64,000 nucleotides of DNA from Dactylis glomerata (GCA_007115705.1 QXEO01000149.1:1228450-1292449); one strand, 5' to 3'. Positions 10,298 to 23,484 are shown, counted from the stretch's first letter. Notes: a model not told the origin generated them from the sequence alone. Made by a program: numbers and translations.

Positions 10298-11882
10298 TGC
10301 TAACGTGGGGCAGTAAGTCCTTGTGCGTGGTGAATGACCAGCCTGTTGGGAACCCCAAGAGGAAGGTATGATCAGTATAGCAGCGAGTTTTCCCTCAGTT
10401 AAGAAACCAAGGTTTAATATCGGTCAGGAGAGGAGGGACAAACGACTGAAGGTGATGCGAAACCTGCACACACACAACCAAGTACTTTGTTCCCAACTTG
10501 CGATGAGGTTGTCAATCTCACCGGTTTGCTTGAAACAAAGGTTATGAGCGTATCGAGTGGAAAACAATATAGTATGCGAGTAAAGTAAACAGTGCGAGTA
10601 AAGTAAACAGGTGATAGCAATATGATGGAAATAGGACCGGGGTCCACAGTTCACTAGTGGTGTCTCTCCATAGATAAAATAACATATGCTGGGTAAACGA
10701 ATTACAGTTGGGCAATTGATAGAATAAAGATAAACGTGATATGTCAAGAAGATCACTATGAAATTTACTCTGGGCATTACAAGAAAATACGTAGACCGCC
10801 ATCCAACTGCATCTATGACTAATAATCCACTCCCGGGGATATCAATCCGAACACCCCAGTAGTATTAAGTTGCGAACAACAGATAATTGCATTAAGCAAA
10901 GTGTGTAATGTAAACAAAGCATATGCCCTTGAGCATATGAATGTTGTTTTCTCCCTAGTAGCAACAACACATCTACCACCTTAGAGGTTTCTGTCACTCC
11001 CCCAGGTGAAATAGAGGCATGAACCCACTATCGAGCATAAATACCCCCTCTTGGAGTCACTAGCAACTACTCGGCCAAGATAGCTACTAACAATGGAGAG
11101 CATGCAAGATCGTAAACAACATAGAGATAACAAAAGATAATATTCAGTATAGCAACTTAATCAAAAACACCAATATTCATCGGATCCCAACAAACCAAAC
11201 ATGTAGAATTACATAACGGTGATCTCAATCATGTAGGGCAGCTCATGAGATCTAAACAGGAAGCACATGGTGGAGAAGACAACCATCTAGCTACTGCTAT
11301 GGACCCATAGTCCAAGGTAGACTACTCACTCATCGCTCTGGAGGCAAGCATGGCGATGAAGAAGACCTCCGGTGGCGATTCCCCTCTCCGGCAGGGTGCC
11401 GGGAAGAGCTTCTGGACCCTCCGGATCATCGGGTCGACGGCGGCGGCGGATCGCGATGTGTTCTGGAAAACTGATCGGGTACTTAGGTTTTTTCCGTCGG
11501 GGGGTCTTTATAGGCGAAGGGGCGATGTCAGAGGTGGAGCCAGGCTCCGTCACGCGGGGCCCGCGCGGCCAGGGGCCTGGCCGCGCCACCCCTGCGTGTG
11601 GGGCCCTGGTGGCCCCCCTCCTACTCTCCTTCGGATCTCTGGAAGCTTCCGGGTAAAATAAGACTTCAGGAACTTGTTTCGTCCAATTCCGAGAATATTT
11701 CCTGTGTATCTCTTCTGAAACACAAAACAGCAGAAAACAGGGAACTGGCACTGTGGCAACTCGTTAATAGGTTAGTTCCAGAAAATGCATAAAAGTGCCA
11801 CGAAGTGTAACGAAACAATAGGCAAATGGTGTAAAAACAAGCATGGAGCATCAAAAATTATAGATACGTTTGAGACGTATCA
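10298..11882 (-). repeat. A 3' LTR (1585 bp)
   Basis: TGCTAACGTGG...GACGTATCA. A TATAAA core on the minus strand lies at 11507-11512. Open frames inside it (for example 11326-11751) recur in all related LTRs and are not genes. Confidence 0.93.
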
Positions 11883-13816
11883 AGCATCCCCAAGCTTAAC
11901 TCCTGCTCGTCCTCGAGTAGGTAAGTGATAACAAAAGAATAATTTTTGAGGTGACATGCACCTACACAATCTTGATCATATATGTAAGCATTTGTGAGCT
12001 GGGATCATAAGAACTTAAAACATGGGCATGAAGATATAATCATGACAATAAGAAACTTTGCAACCATGTTGTAAACATGCAAATGAACACAAACAAAAGA
12101 TCATGATAATGAAACAATGAAAGTCAAACGTGTGTTCAAATCATAAGGAAAACATACAAATGGTTTTCAGCTTGTCCTTCAAAGAGAGCAAAACATAAAT
12201 GCATAGGACACCTTCAAGTTTAAGAGGGCGACTAGATAAAGAAACCAATCATCATGAATCAATCAATGAACTTTGGGACAATGCATATCACACTAAGAAT
12301 GACAACTATGCTCTCTTAATGGTGCATAAAGAAAGAAGGTGGTGACTCAACATAAAAGTAAAAGAAAGGCCCTTCGCAGAGGGAAGCAGTGATTGCAAGT
12401 TTTATAACCTTCAAAAATTATGGTACTTACCAGCTTTGAGCTCTCATTGCCCCCATCATAAGCATCTTGAATGGTTAAAGTTAATGCGAGAACAATTATG
12501 ATGCATATGCTTGACAAATCATAAGTTGAAAACCTCGTGCCCCGTGAATACGAGTACCCAAACCTCATGCTACTTTACTTAGAGTCCCAAGCAAGGCTCT
12601 TGTCATTGTAAGTATATGCATATCATTGAGAACCGCCAATGGGGTACCTCCGTGCCGGATGACATGGAACAAGCCCACACCAAAATGACAGGACAAGCAG
12701 ACAATGAACACCTCGACATCTCTTTTATTTGCCTTTTGTTTAGCTTTTTATTGTGAGATGCGTCGTCGAATGTTCACCATGGGTATGCTGCAAATTTCCA
12801 CCATAAATTATGCATGGCTTATATTGGCGGCCCGGCGTTTCCCTAACACATATACAAACTCCATGATCCCCACAAGATTCCCAATTCATTTCACACCGCG
12901 GGCATCCATAAACAAAAGATCACGATATCAACTCAAATAAGATGTGCAATGTTGAAAGCTTGCCCCATGACATCATGGATGGGCTAGAATCCAACTTACA
13001 ACTTGCAAGCATAACAACTCAACATAAGAGACCACAATGTCAAATTTTTAAGAACAGGAAAAAGTAAAGTGTGCCTTCCGGTTCGTGAGAGCTTTACTGG
13101 CCGAATTTCGCATAACACTGGTAAGAGTTTAATTTGAAGAGAAAATAAAAGCAAGTCAAATTTACTTGGAATAGCAAATTGCTAGTAGGTATGTATGGTG
13201 GACACTTTGGAAAACTTTGGCTTTTAGGAGTTGGATGCACGAGTAGAGCTCATACTCTGTACAAGGCGAGGGCTAGCAAAAGACTGGGAGCGACCAACTA
13301 AGAGAGCAATAATGGCCATAATCATGCAAAGCGACAAAGCGACATTAAAAGAAGCATAAGATGGCATCAAAAGTCAAAAACTAAATGATCATGAAGGCTA
13401 TTGGCGACTTTGTAAGAGTCTAACATGTGTGAGCATGCGCCAAGTCAACCCAAATAAAGCATAAAGGAGAAAACCAAAATAATGCTTCCATACAATAAAA
13501 ACAACGCATGATTTTTTCAAAGGCTCATTAAGCAATCTCAGTTATTTGAGACAAGTCATGCTACAGCAAAACCACTAAGCATACTATCAAAAAGACATCA
13601 AGCATGACATGAAAAAGCCTAAGCCGCAGTCTACACAAGCTCCTTCTTGTATCACTGTTTTGCATAAAGCTTTTTCTCTTTTCCAACACCATTTGAAATT
13701 TTTATAAACACCTCTTTTGATGAAAACCAATAAAGATCAGAGGCAAAAATACACCTTGATGAAAATATATGACAAGATCTGAACGCAAATCAAGGCGAAA
13801 GCGAAAACCAAAAGCA
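11883..13816 (-). other. Non-coding 3' part of element A
   Basis: No reverse transcriptase, RNase H or integrase is encoded. The polypurine tract (minus AGCTTGGGGATGC) lies at 11883-11898. The stretch is close to 18829-20790 in B and 57539-59510 in G, so it is a shared structural part of this element group. Confidence 0.85.
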
Positions 13817-15844
13817 TTAGCAGAAAAAGAAGAACATCATTAATCCTTTCTTTAGTGGGAAATGATACTGGATAGTGCCTTCCCTCATATCAATGATGGC
13901 ACCTACAGTTCGAAGAAAAGGTCTTCCCAAAATAATAGGACATGAAGCATGGCATTCAATGTCCATAACAAGGAAATCAACGGGAACAAGGTTATTGTTA
14001 ACCTTAATAAGAACATCATTAATCCTTCCCAAAGGTTTCTTCTTAGCAACATCGGCAATAGGAACATCAAAATAACACTTTTCAAGCGGTGGTAAATCAA
14101 GCATGTCATAAATCTTTCTAGGCATGATAGAAATACTAGCACCTAGATCACATAAAGCATGGCAATCATAACCATTAACATGCATATCAATGATGGGTTC
14201 CCAACCATCTTCTAACTTCTTGGGAACGAAAGCTTTTTGCTTCAACTTTTCATCCCTAATCTTTATGAGAGCATTGGTAATATGCTTAGTAAAAGCAATA
14301 TTTAAAGAACTAGCATTGGGAGTCAAAGCAAGCTTTTGCAAGAACAAAATTACTTCAGATATATTGCAGCCATCAACATCAAAATCATTAAAAGAAATAG
14401 AGCTATCATCTCCCACACTCCAAAAAATTTCAGCACTCTTTTGGGAAAAAGTTTTGGCAGTTTTAGGCTTTTTAACACAAGGAGTGGGAGTTTTCTCTAT
14501 ACCATTGAAAGTAGGAGGATTGCTACCAGTAGGAGCAACATCATTAGAGGTAGTAATAGTACATACCTTCATCTCTCTAGCCATCTCATCTTCTCTTTCC
14601 CACCTGGCATGCAATTCCGCTAACAATCTAATATTTTCATCAATTCCAACTTGAATAGCATTAGCGGTAGCAAAAACATTGTTCTCTTTCACATCATTAG
14701 GCAACACTTTTAATTTTAGAATTTCAACATCATGAGAAAGGCTATCAACTTTAGAAGCAAGAATATCAATTTTGCCTAACTTTTCCTCAATAGACTTGTT
14801 AAAAGCAGTTTGCTTACCGATGAAGTCCTTGAGCATTACCTCAAGCTCGGAGGGCGCGGCCCTAGTGTTGTTGTAGGAATTACCATAAGAGTTACCATAA
14901 CCATTACCATTGGTAGAAGGATACGGCCTATAATTGTTACTAGCAAAATTGTTCCTATAAGCATTGTTGTTAAAATTATTGTTTCTAATGAAATTCACAT
15001 CAACATGCTCTTCTTGAGCAACCAAAGAGGCCAAAGGAACATTATTAGGATCAACATGAGTCCTATCATTAGCAAGCATAGCCATAATGGTATCAATCTT
15101 ATCATTCAAGGAAGAGGTTTCCTCAACAGAATTTACCTTCTTACCTTGTAGAGCTCTCTCGGTGTGCCATTCAGAATAATTTACCATCATGTTGTCGAGT
15201 AACTTTGTTGCGGCGCCCAAGGTAAGGGACATAAAAGTGCCTCCGGCAGCTGAATCAAGTAGGTTCCTCGAAGAAAAATTCAGTCCTGCATAAAAAGTTT
15301 GGATAATCATCCAAGTTGTCAGTCCATGAGTGGGGCAATTCTTTATCATAGATTTCATTCTTTCCCAAGCTTGAGCAACATGTTCATTATCAAACTGAGC
15401 AAACTTCATAATATTGCTACGTAAGGATATAATCTTAGCAGGAGGATAATATCTACCAATAAAAGCATCCTTACAGTTAGCCCATGAATCAATACTATTC
15501 TTAGTCAAAGACAGCAACCAATCTTTAGCATTTCCTCTCAAAGAAAAAGGAAACAACTTGAGCTTAATAATATCACTATCAACATCCTTATATTTCTGCA
15601 TCTCACATAGCTCAACAAAATTGTTGAGATGAGCTGCAGCATCTTCAGTACTAGCACCAGAAAATTGCTCTTTCATAACAAGGTTCAATAAAGCAGGCTT
15701 AATCTCATAAAAGTTTGCAGCAGTAGCAGGTGGTGCAATAGGAGTGCAGATAAAATCAGTATTGTTCGTGCTAGTAAAGTCACACAACTTGGTGTTTTCA
15801 GGATTGGCCATTTCAGCAAAACGAAAGTAAACAAGTAAAAACAA
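13817..15844 (-). CDS. Gag-aspartic protease polyprotein of element A
   Basis: An intact 675-residue frame. Residues about 50-210 are a retrotransposon gag domain (LKLFPFSLRGNAKDWLLSL, then FIGRYYPP and EHVAQAWERMKSMIKNCPTHG), which forms the virus-like particle. A low-complexity Asn/Tyr/Gly-rich stretch follows. Residues about 545-660 are a retropepsin-like protease with CDLGASISIMP as the active-site motif (D-L-G instead of D-S/T-G, as known in Athila/Tat gag-proteases) and the ILGRPFL flap-side motif. I see no CCHC zinc knuckle. The last residues (MMFFFFC) are read from unrelated downstream sequence, because about 1 kb present in B (20800-21845) is deleted here. Whether translated is unknown. 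Confidence 0.88.
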   Translation of the reverse strand: MFLLVYFRFAEMANPENTKLCDFTSTNNTDFICTPIAPPATAANFYEIKPALLNLVMKEQFSGASTEDAAAHLNNFVELCEMQKYKDVDSDIIKLKLFPFSLRGNAKDWLLSLTKNSIDSWANCKDAFIGRYYPPAKIISLRSNIMKFAQFDNEHVAQAWERMKSMIKNCPTHGLTTWMIIQTFYAGLNFSSRNLLDSAAGGTFMSLTLGAATKLLDNMMVNYSEWHTERALQGKKVNSVEETSSLNDKIDTIMAMLANDRTHVDPNNVPLASLVAQEEHVDVNFIRNNNFNNNAYRNNFASNNYRPYPSTNGNGYGNSYGNSYNNTRAAPSELEVMLKDFIGKQTAFNKSIEEKLGKIDILASKVDSLSHDVEILKLKVLPNDVKENNVFATANAIQVGIDENIRLLAELHARWEREDEMAREMKVCTITTSNDVAPTGSNPPTFNGIEKTPTPCVKKPKTAKTFSQKSAEIFWSVGDDSSISFNDFDVDGCNISEVILFLQKLALTPNASSLNIAFTKHITNALIKIRDEKLKQKAFVPKKLEDGWEPIIDMHVNGYDCHALCDLGASISIMPRKIYDMLDLPPLEKCYFDVPIADVAKKKPLGRINDVLIKVNNNLVPVDFLVMDIECHASCPIILGRPFLRTVGAIIDMREGTIQYHFPLKKGLMMFFFFC

Positions 15845-15972
15845 CTACCAAGGATTCTAATTTATTTGGGTTTTTTATAAAAAGCAATGCAGATAAAATA
15901 AAGTAAAGCAAAACAATAACAAAGTAAAGGATGTGTGTGCGGAAAACTCCCCTCGCAGAAGTCTTCTCTTCC

Positions 15973-15990
15973 TCCCCGGCAACGGTGCCA
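15973..15990 (-). promoter_or_regulatory. Primer binding site of A (tRNA-Asp type)
   Basis: On the minus strand TGGCACCGTTGCCGGGGA lies 10 bp inside the 5' LTR. It matches the 3' end complement of plant tRNA-Asp with one change from TGGCGCC. Confidence 0.85.
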
Positions 15991-16000
15991 GAAAAGAGGC

Positions 16001-17586
16001 TGCTAACGTGGAGCAGTAAGTCCTTGTGCGTGGTGAATGACCAGCCCGTTGGGAACCCCAAGAGGAAGGTATGATGAGTATAGCAGCGAGTTTTCCCTCA
16101 GTTAAGAAACCAAGGTTTAATATCGGTCAGGAGGGGAGGGACAAACGACTGAAGGTGATGCGGAACCTACACACACACAACCAAGTACTTTGTTCCCAAC
16201 TTGCGATGAGGTTGTCAATCTCACCGGTTTGCTTGAAACAAAGGTTATGAGCGTATCGAGTGGAAAACAATATAGTATGCGAGTAAAGTAAACAGTGCGA
16301 GTAAAGTAAACAGGTGATAGCAATATGATGGAAATAGGACCGGGGTCCACAGTTCACTAGTGGTGTCTCTCCATAGATAAAATAACACATGCTGGGTAAA
16401 CGAATTACAGTTGGGCAATTGATAGAATAAAGATAAACGTGATATGTCAAGAAGATCACTATGAGATTTACTCTGGGCATTACAACAAAATACATAGACC
16501 GCCATCCAACTGCATCTATGACTAATAATCCACTCCCGGGGATATCAATCTGAACACCCCAGTAGTATTAAGTTGCGAACAACAGATAATTGCATTAAGC
16601 AAAGTGTGTAATGTAAACAAAGCATATGCCCTTGAGCATATGAATGTTGTTTTCTCCCTAGTAGCAACAGCACATCTACCACCTTAGAGGTTTCTGTCAC
16701 TCCCCCAGGTGAAATAGAGGCATGAACCCACTATCGAGCATAAATACCCCCTCTTGGAGTCACTAGCAACTACTCGGCCAAGATAGCTACTAACAACGGA
16801 GGGCATGCATGATCATAAACAACATAGAGATGACAAAAGATAATATTCAGTACAGCAACTTAATCATAAACACCAATATTTATCGGATCCCAACAAACCA
16901 AACATGTAGAATTACATAACGGTGATCTCAATCATGTAGGGCAGCTCATGAGATCTAAACATGAAGCACATGGTGGAGAAGACAACCATCTAGCTACTGC
17001 TATGGACCCATAGTCAAAGGTGGACTACGCACTCATCGCTCCGGAGGCAAGCATGGCGATGAAGAAGACCTCCGGTGGCGATTCCCCTCTCCGACAGGGT
17101 GCCGGGAAGAGCTTCTGGACTCTCCCGATCTTCGGGTCGACGGCGGCGGCGGATCGCGATGTGTTCTGGAAAACTGATCGGGTACTTAGGTTTTTTCCGT
17201 CGGGGGGTCTTTATAGGCGAAGGGGCGATGTCAGAGGTGGAGCCAGGCTCCCTCACGCGGGGCCCGCGCGGCCAGGGGCCTGGCCGCGCCACCCCTGCGT
17301 GTGGGGCACTGGTGGCCCCCCTCCTACTCTCCTTCGGATCTCTGGAAGCTTCCGGGTAATATAAGACTTCAGGAACTTGTTTCGTCCAATTCCGAGAATA
17401 TTTCCTGTGTATTACTTCTGAAACACAAAAACAACAGAAAACAGGGAACTGGCACTGTGGCAACTCGTTAATAGGTTAGTTTCGGAAAATGCATAAAAGT
17501 GCCACGAAGTGTAACGAAACAATAGGCAAATGGTGTAAAAACAAGCATGGAGCATCAAAAATTATAGATACGTTTGAGACGTATCA
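16001..17586 (-). repeat. A 5' LTR (1586 bp)
   Basis: The minus-strand promoter has TATAAA at 17210-17215. The sequence GAGAATATTTCCTGTG near 17394 is intact, showing the site where CACTA later inserted in the right LTR of B. Confidence 0.93.
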
Positions 17587-17591
17587 GGGTC

Positions 17592-18828
17592 CACAGTTCA
17601 CTAGTGGTGTCTCTCCATAAGATAAATAACACATGCTGGGTAAACAAATTACAGTTGGGCAATTGATAGAATAAAGATAAACGTGATATGTCAAGAAGAT
17701 CACTATGAGATTTACTCTGGGCATTACAACAAAATATATAGCCCGCCATCCAACTGCATCTATGACTAATAATCCACTTGTGGCGAATCAATCCGAGAAC
17801 TCCACAAGTATTAAGTTGCGAACAACAGATAATTGCATTAAGCAAAGTGTGTAATGTAAACAAAGGATATGCCCTTGAGCATATGAATGTTGTTTTATCC
17901 CTAGTAGCAACAGCACATCTACAACCTTAGAGGTTTCTGTCACTCCCCCAGGTTAAATAGAGGCATGAACCCACTATCGAGCATAAATACCCCCTCTTGG
18001 AGTCACTAGCAACTACTCGGCCAAGATAGCTACTAACAACGGAGAGCATGCAAGATCATAAACATCATAGAGATAACAAAAGATATAATTTAGTATAGCA
18101 ACTCAATCATAACACCAATATTCATCGGATCCCAACAAACCAAACATGTAGAATTACATAACGGTGATCTCAATCATTTAGGGCAGCTCATGAGATCTAA
18201 ACATGAAGCACATGGTGGAGAAGACAACAATCTAGCTACTGCTATGGACCCATAGTCCAAGGTAGACTACTCACTCATCGCTCCGGAGGCAAGCATGGCG
18301 ATGAAGAAGACCTCCGGTGGCGATTCCCCTCTCCGGCAGGGTGCCGGGAAGAGCTTCTGGACCCTCCCGATCTTCGGGTCGACGGCCGCAGCGGATTGCG
18401 ATGTGTTCTAGAAAAGAGATCGGGTACTTAGGTTTTTCCCGTCGGGGGGTCTTTATAGGCGAAGGGGCGATGTCAGAGGTGGAGCCAGGTGACCTCACAC
18501 CAGGGCGGCGCGGGCCAGGCCCTGGCCGCGCCGGCCTAGCGTGTGGGGCCCCTGTGGCTCCCCTCCTACTCTCCTTCGGATCTCTGGAAGCTCCCAAACA
18601 AAATAAGACTACAGGAACTTGTTTCATCCAATTCCGAGAATATTTCCTGTGTATCACTTCTGAAACACAAAAATAGCAGAAAACAGGGAACTGGCACTAT
18701 GGCAACTTGTTAGTAGGTTAGTTCCGGAAAATGCATAAAAGTGCCACGAAGTGTAACGAAATAGTAGGCAAATGGTGTAAAAACAAGCATGGAGCATCAA
18801 AAATTATAGATACGTTGGAGACGTATCA
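17592..18828 (-). repeat. B 3' LTR, second part
   Basis: Continues the LTR of B after element A, ending at GACGTATCA. Joined to 9894-10297 it makes an LTR of about 1.64 kb. Confidence 0.9.
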
Positions 18829-21745
18829 AGCATCCCCAAGCTTAACTCCTGCTCGTCCTCGAGTAGGTAAGTGATAACAAAAGAATAATTTTTGAGGTGA
18901 CATGCACCTACACAATCTTGATCATGTATGTAAGCATTTGTGAGCTGGGATCATAAGAACTTAAAACATGGGCATGAAAGATATAATCTTGACAATAAGA
19001 ACTTAGCAACCATGTTGTAAACATGCAAATGAACACAAACAAAAGATGATGAAAATGAAACAATAAAAGCCAAACATATGTTCAAATCATAAGGAAAAAC
19101 ATACAAATGGTTTTCAGCTTGTCCTTCAAAGAGAGCAAAACATAAATGCATAGGACACCTTCAAGTTTAAGAGGGCGACTAGATACAAATAATTCGAGAA
19201 CAAGTGAAACCAACAATATGAATCAATCAATGAAAAATTTGGGGCAATGCACATTATACTAAGAATGACAACTATGCTCTCTTAATGGTGCATAAAGATA
19301 GAAGGTGGTGACTCAACATAAAAGTAGAAGAAAGGCCCTTCGCAGAGGGAAGCAGTGATTGCAAGTTTTATAACCTTCAAAAATTATGGTACTTACCGGC
19401 TTTGAGCTCTCATTGCCCCCATCATAAGCATCTTGAATGATTAAAGTTAATGCGAGAACAATTATGATGCATATGCTTGACAAATCATAAGTTGAAAACC
19501 TCGTGTCCCGTGAATACGAGTACCCAAACCTCATGCTACTTTACTTAGAGTCCCAAGCAAGGCTCTTGTCATTGTAAATATATGCATATCATTGAGAACC
19601 GCCAATGGGGTACCTCCGTGCCCGATGACATGGAACAAGCCCACATCAAAATGACAGGACAAGCAGACAATGAACACCTCGACATCTCTTTTATTTGCCA
19701 TTTGTTTAGCTTTTTATTGTGAGATGCGTCGTCGAATGTTCACCATGGGTATGCTGCAAATTTCCACTATGAATTATGCATGGCTTAGATTAGCGGCCCG
19801 GCGTTTCTCTAACACATATACAAACTCCATGATCCCCACAATATTCCCAATTCATTTCACACCGCGGGCATCCATAAACAAAAGATCACGATATCAACTC
19901 AAATAAGAAGTGCAATGTTGAAAGCTTGCCCCATGACAGCATGGCTGGGCTAGTCTCCAACTTACAACTTGCAAGCATAACAACTCAAAATAAGAGACCA
20001 CAATGTCAAATTTTTAAGAACAGGAAAAAGTAAAGTGTGCCTTCCGGTTCGTGAGAGCTTTACTGGCCGAATTTCGCATAACACTGGTAAGAGTTTAATT
20101 TGAAGAGAAAATAAAAGCAAGTCAAATTTACTTGGAATAGCAAATTGCTAGTAGGTATGTATGGTGGACACTTTGGAAAACTTTGGCTTTTAGGAGTTGG
20201 ATGCACGAGTAGAGCTTATACTCAGTACAAAGCGAGGGCTAGCAAAAGACTGGGAGCGACTAACTAAGAGAGCAATAATGGCCATAATCATGCAGAGCGA
20301 TAAAGCGACATTAAAAGAAGCATAAGATGGCATCAAAAGGCAAAAACTAAATGATCATAGAGGCTATTGGCGACTTTGTAAGAGTCTAACATGTGTGAGC
20401 ATGCGCCAAGTCAACCCAAATAAAGCATCAAGGAGAAAACCAAAATAATGCTTCCAAATAATTAAAACAACGCATGATTTTTTCAAAGGCTCATTAAACA
20501 ATCTCAGTTATTTGAGACAATTCATGCTACAGCAAAACCACTAAGCATACTATCAAAAAGACATCAAGCATGACATGAAAAAGCCTAAGCCGCTGTCTAC
20601 ACAAGCTCCTTCTTGTACCACTTTTTTGCATAAAGCTTTTTCTCTTTTCCAACACCATTTGAAAATTTTAAAGACACCTCTTTTGATGAAAAACAATAAA
20701 GATCAGAGGCAAAAATACACCTTGATGAAAAGATATGACAAGGTCTGAACGCAAATCAAGGCGAAAACGAAAACCAAAAGCAGTAGCAGAAAAAGAAGAA
20801 CACCCGATGAAATTGTAAGAATGAAAAACGGAGTGTTCTTGGCAACTGAAAACGAGTACATCTCCTCCAAAGGAAATTTGTTGGGGTCCAACCATTTATT
20901 GCATCAAACAAAACTAAACTAACTAAGAAAACTAAAACAACTGACGCTCCAAGAAAAACACATAGTGCATGAAGCAATAAAAATATAGTGTTTTGAAAGG
21001 TGACCTGATTTTTGCCGATGAAGAAGGGGTGCCTCGGGGGCATCCCCAAGCTTTGACGCTTGTACTTCTTGGATATTTCTTGGGGTGATGCATGGGCATC
21101 CCCAAGCTTGAGCTTTTGTCCATTCTTCAACTCATCTCATCATTCTCCAATCCCTACACTTGAAAACTTCCTTCATACAAAACTAAACACAATTCTAGTA
21201 GCATAACATATAATCAACCTCTTTTTGCTTCAGGTTTCAACCCAAAACCACCACATATATAGCACATACTAATGTAGCAACTTCCCCAAAAGTTCCGTGA
21301 TCAAAAGAACTCAAAAGAAAGCGATAATGGGGCAAACACAAATATTGGCAGAAATCTGTCAAAATAGAACAGCTGACAAAGGCCGAATTTTTTAGGGGTT
21401 TTCTGTTGCTCAAATCAAAAAGTGTTCAACTAACGAAAGTTTGGATATAACCTAGGGCATATTGACAAGAAATCGCAGGTCCAAAAGATATACAGAGAAT
21501 TTATACGAATGTTTACGGTGCAGCACCGAAAACAGTTTCAGGACAGCAACATCCCCAAATCTTACCTCACTCAAATTAGAGGCTTCTCTTGGCACAACAA
21601 CAAAATAAAAAGGATAAGGAGAGGTCATTACAGTAGTAATAACTTCCAAGACTCAAATAAAAAAATTACTGAAAATAAAACATTGGGTTATCTCCCAAGA
21701 GTGTTGTTCTTTAACGCCTTTGAGCTAGGCGCAGAAAATTGCGAA
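18829..21745 (-). other. Non-coding 3' part of element B
   Basis: Homologous to the non-coding parts of A and G. It includes the segment 20800-21845 that A has lost. No polymerase or integrase is encoded. A repeated word GGGCATCCCCAAGCTT occurs at about 21039 and 21087. Confidence 0.85.
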
Positions 21746-22311
21746 TCAAGTAACATCAAGTGATGAAGCATCAAGCTCATAATTTGCTCTAAGAATAGAG
21801 TCAAAAAGTAATTTCTTCCTTTTCCTAGGGAAGTGTTCCATACCTTTCTTGAGTGGAAATTGATATTTGATGGTGCCTTCTCTCATATCAATGATAGCAC
21901 CTACAGTTCGAAGAAAGGGTCTTCCCAAAATAATAGGACATGAAGCATGGCATTCAACATCCATAACAAGAAAATCAACGGGAACAAGGTTATTTTTAAC
22001 CACAATAAGAACATCATTAATTCTTCCCAAAGGTTTCTTCTTAGCAACATCAGCAACAGGAACATCATAATAACATTTTTCAAGCGGTGGTAAATCAAGC
22101 ATGTCATAAATCTTTATAGGCATGATAGAAATACTAGCACCTAGATCACATAAAGCATGGCAATCAAAACCATTAACATGCATATCAATGATGGGTTCTC
22201 AAGCATCTTCTAACTTCTTGGGAACATAAGCTTTTTGCTTCAACTTTTTATCCCTAATTTTTATGAGAGCATTGGTAATATGCTTAGTAAAAGCAATATT
22301 TAAGGAACTAG
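21746..22311 (-). pseudogene. B gag-protease, protease part
   Basis: Encodes the protease region (HALCDLGASISIMP, ILGRPFL, GAIIDMREGTIKY) with its natural C-terminus (LRANYELDASSLDVT). A TGA replaces the tryptophan just before EPIIDMHVNG (near 22199), so the frame is cut from upstream gag. The copia element then interrupts at 22312; gag resumes at 33684. Confidence 0.88.
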
Positions 22312-22527
22312 TGAAAGAACATTTCCCGCCTAATTGATTTTGGCGTTTGTTAACAATACATTATCTATTAATGTGTGATTATGCTTTGCAGGATTTTATA
22401 ATAGTCTTGCACAAGATATTGGGTTTTATATATTATACTTGATATTTAATATTGCCCAAAGGAAATTATTGAGGAAATGGTGAAAATCAGCTCCTGGAGA
22501 AGGTTCATATAAGGTTGGGCCAGGTAG

Positions 22528-22726
22528 GCCGGCTTTAGCCGGTCCCCAGACCGGCTATAGCCGGACTGCTCGTTTTCGAGAGGGGTCCTGCACCTCTGGA
22601 CTCAACCGGCTTTTTGTCCGGCTATTTCCGGCTGGGCCGGATATTTCAGGCCGGCTATAGCCGGTGTGAGACCGGCTTTAGCCGGTGTGGCCGGCTTTAG
22701 CCGGACTTAACTCCGGCTATAGCCGG
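22528..22726. repeat. Array of CCGGCT(A/T)TAGCCGG palindromes in the LTR
   Basis: Six copies of a 14-bp near-perfect palindrome, CCGGCTATAGCCGG or CCGGCTTTAGCCGG, start at about 22528, 22551, 22651, 22672, 22691 and 22713. Partial copies (CCGGCTTTTTGTCCGG, CCGGCTATTTCCGG) lie between. They sit immediately upstream of the TATA box, and the 3' LTR repeats them at 32724-32922. Confidence 0.9.
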
Positions 22727-22763
22727 ACTTCCTGGCTGGCAACGGTCAGATATTTTGGGGGGG

Positions 22764-22770
22764 TATAAAT
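22764..22770 (+). promoter_or_regulatory. Copia LTR TATA box
   Basis: TATAAAT within the inverted context GGGGGGGTATAAATACCCCC. It is about 40 bp downstream of the palindrome array. The 3' LTR has the same site at 32960-32966. Confidence 0.8.
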
Positions 22771-23484
22771 ACCCCCCTCTTCTTCTCCAACGGGCAGCTT
22801 GTGAAATAGAAGAAGAACACCATTGTTGAGCTCACCAAATCAACTAGATCTCCTCCCTCAACCCACCAAAGCTCTTGATCTTTGGAGAATCGAAGGAGAA
22901 GACCATCCTCTACATCCTCACCGAAGCGATTTGATTTCCCCTCTCATTTGCTTGATGGCCCTTGTGTCTTGGGTTCCATTGTGTCCCAAGACCTTGTTTG
23001 TGTATTTGATATATTGCTACTTGTTGTTTGACAGCATTGTGTTGTGCTTGGGAGCCTCCAATTCGGTTGTGGATGCGTGCCCCAAGATTGTAAAGGCCGA
23101 TTCCGCCTTGAGGAATCCCTTAGTGGAAAGTGAGCTAGGCCTTTGTGGCGGAAGCTTGCACCGGAGAATAGGGTGAGCCTTTGTGGCGTTGGTTAGGCCT
23201 TTGTGGCAACCACACCCCTCCAACGTAGACGTACTTCCCCTAAAAAGGAAGGAACTACGGGAATTACATCCGTGTCTCCGCGTGCTCCACTCTCGGTTAC
23301 CTCTATCCTTTATTGCCTTTATATATTGTATCTTGTGTAGCTTGCTAGTTGACATATAGGTAAATTCACCTTAGTTGCATATCTAGAGAATTTACCTTTG
23401 TGTCAAGCCTAAATTGAAAAAGAACTAAAATTTGAGTAGCACCTATTCACCCCCCCCTCTAGGTGCCCATACGATCCGTTCAAT

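Larger units (their letters stand above)
10298..17586 (-). mobile_element. Athila-like non-autonomous element A (gag-protease only)
   Basis: LTRs at 10298-11882 and 16001-17586 begin TGCTAACGTGG and end GACGTATCA on the plus strand. The target duplication GGGTC is at 10293-10297 and 17587-17591. The uninterrupted target (GACCGGGGTCCACAG) survives in the right LTR of B near 35190. The interior has a tRNA-Asp-type primer site (15973-15990), a long gag-protease frame, and about 1.9 kb of non-coding DNA. There is no polymerase or integrase. By eye the LTRs differ at about 35 positions (roughly 2%), so A is clearly younger than its host. Confidence 0.95.
22312..23482 (+). repeat. Copia 5' LTR
   Basis: 1171 bp. 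It holds a palindrome array (22528-22726) and a TATA box, and ends GATCCGTTCA directly before the primer site. Confidence 0.95.

Noticed and set aside
11326..11792. Open frames of 90-150 codons inside Athila-like LTRs (also near 17014, 18271, 35879, 47338, 56940, 62339)
   Set aside because: They recur on both strands in every copy of the same GC-rich LTR segment around the TATA box, have no domain, and vary in frame between copies. They reflect composition, not genes.
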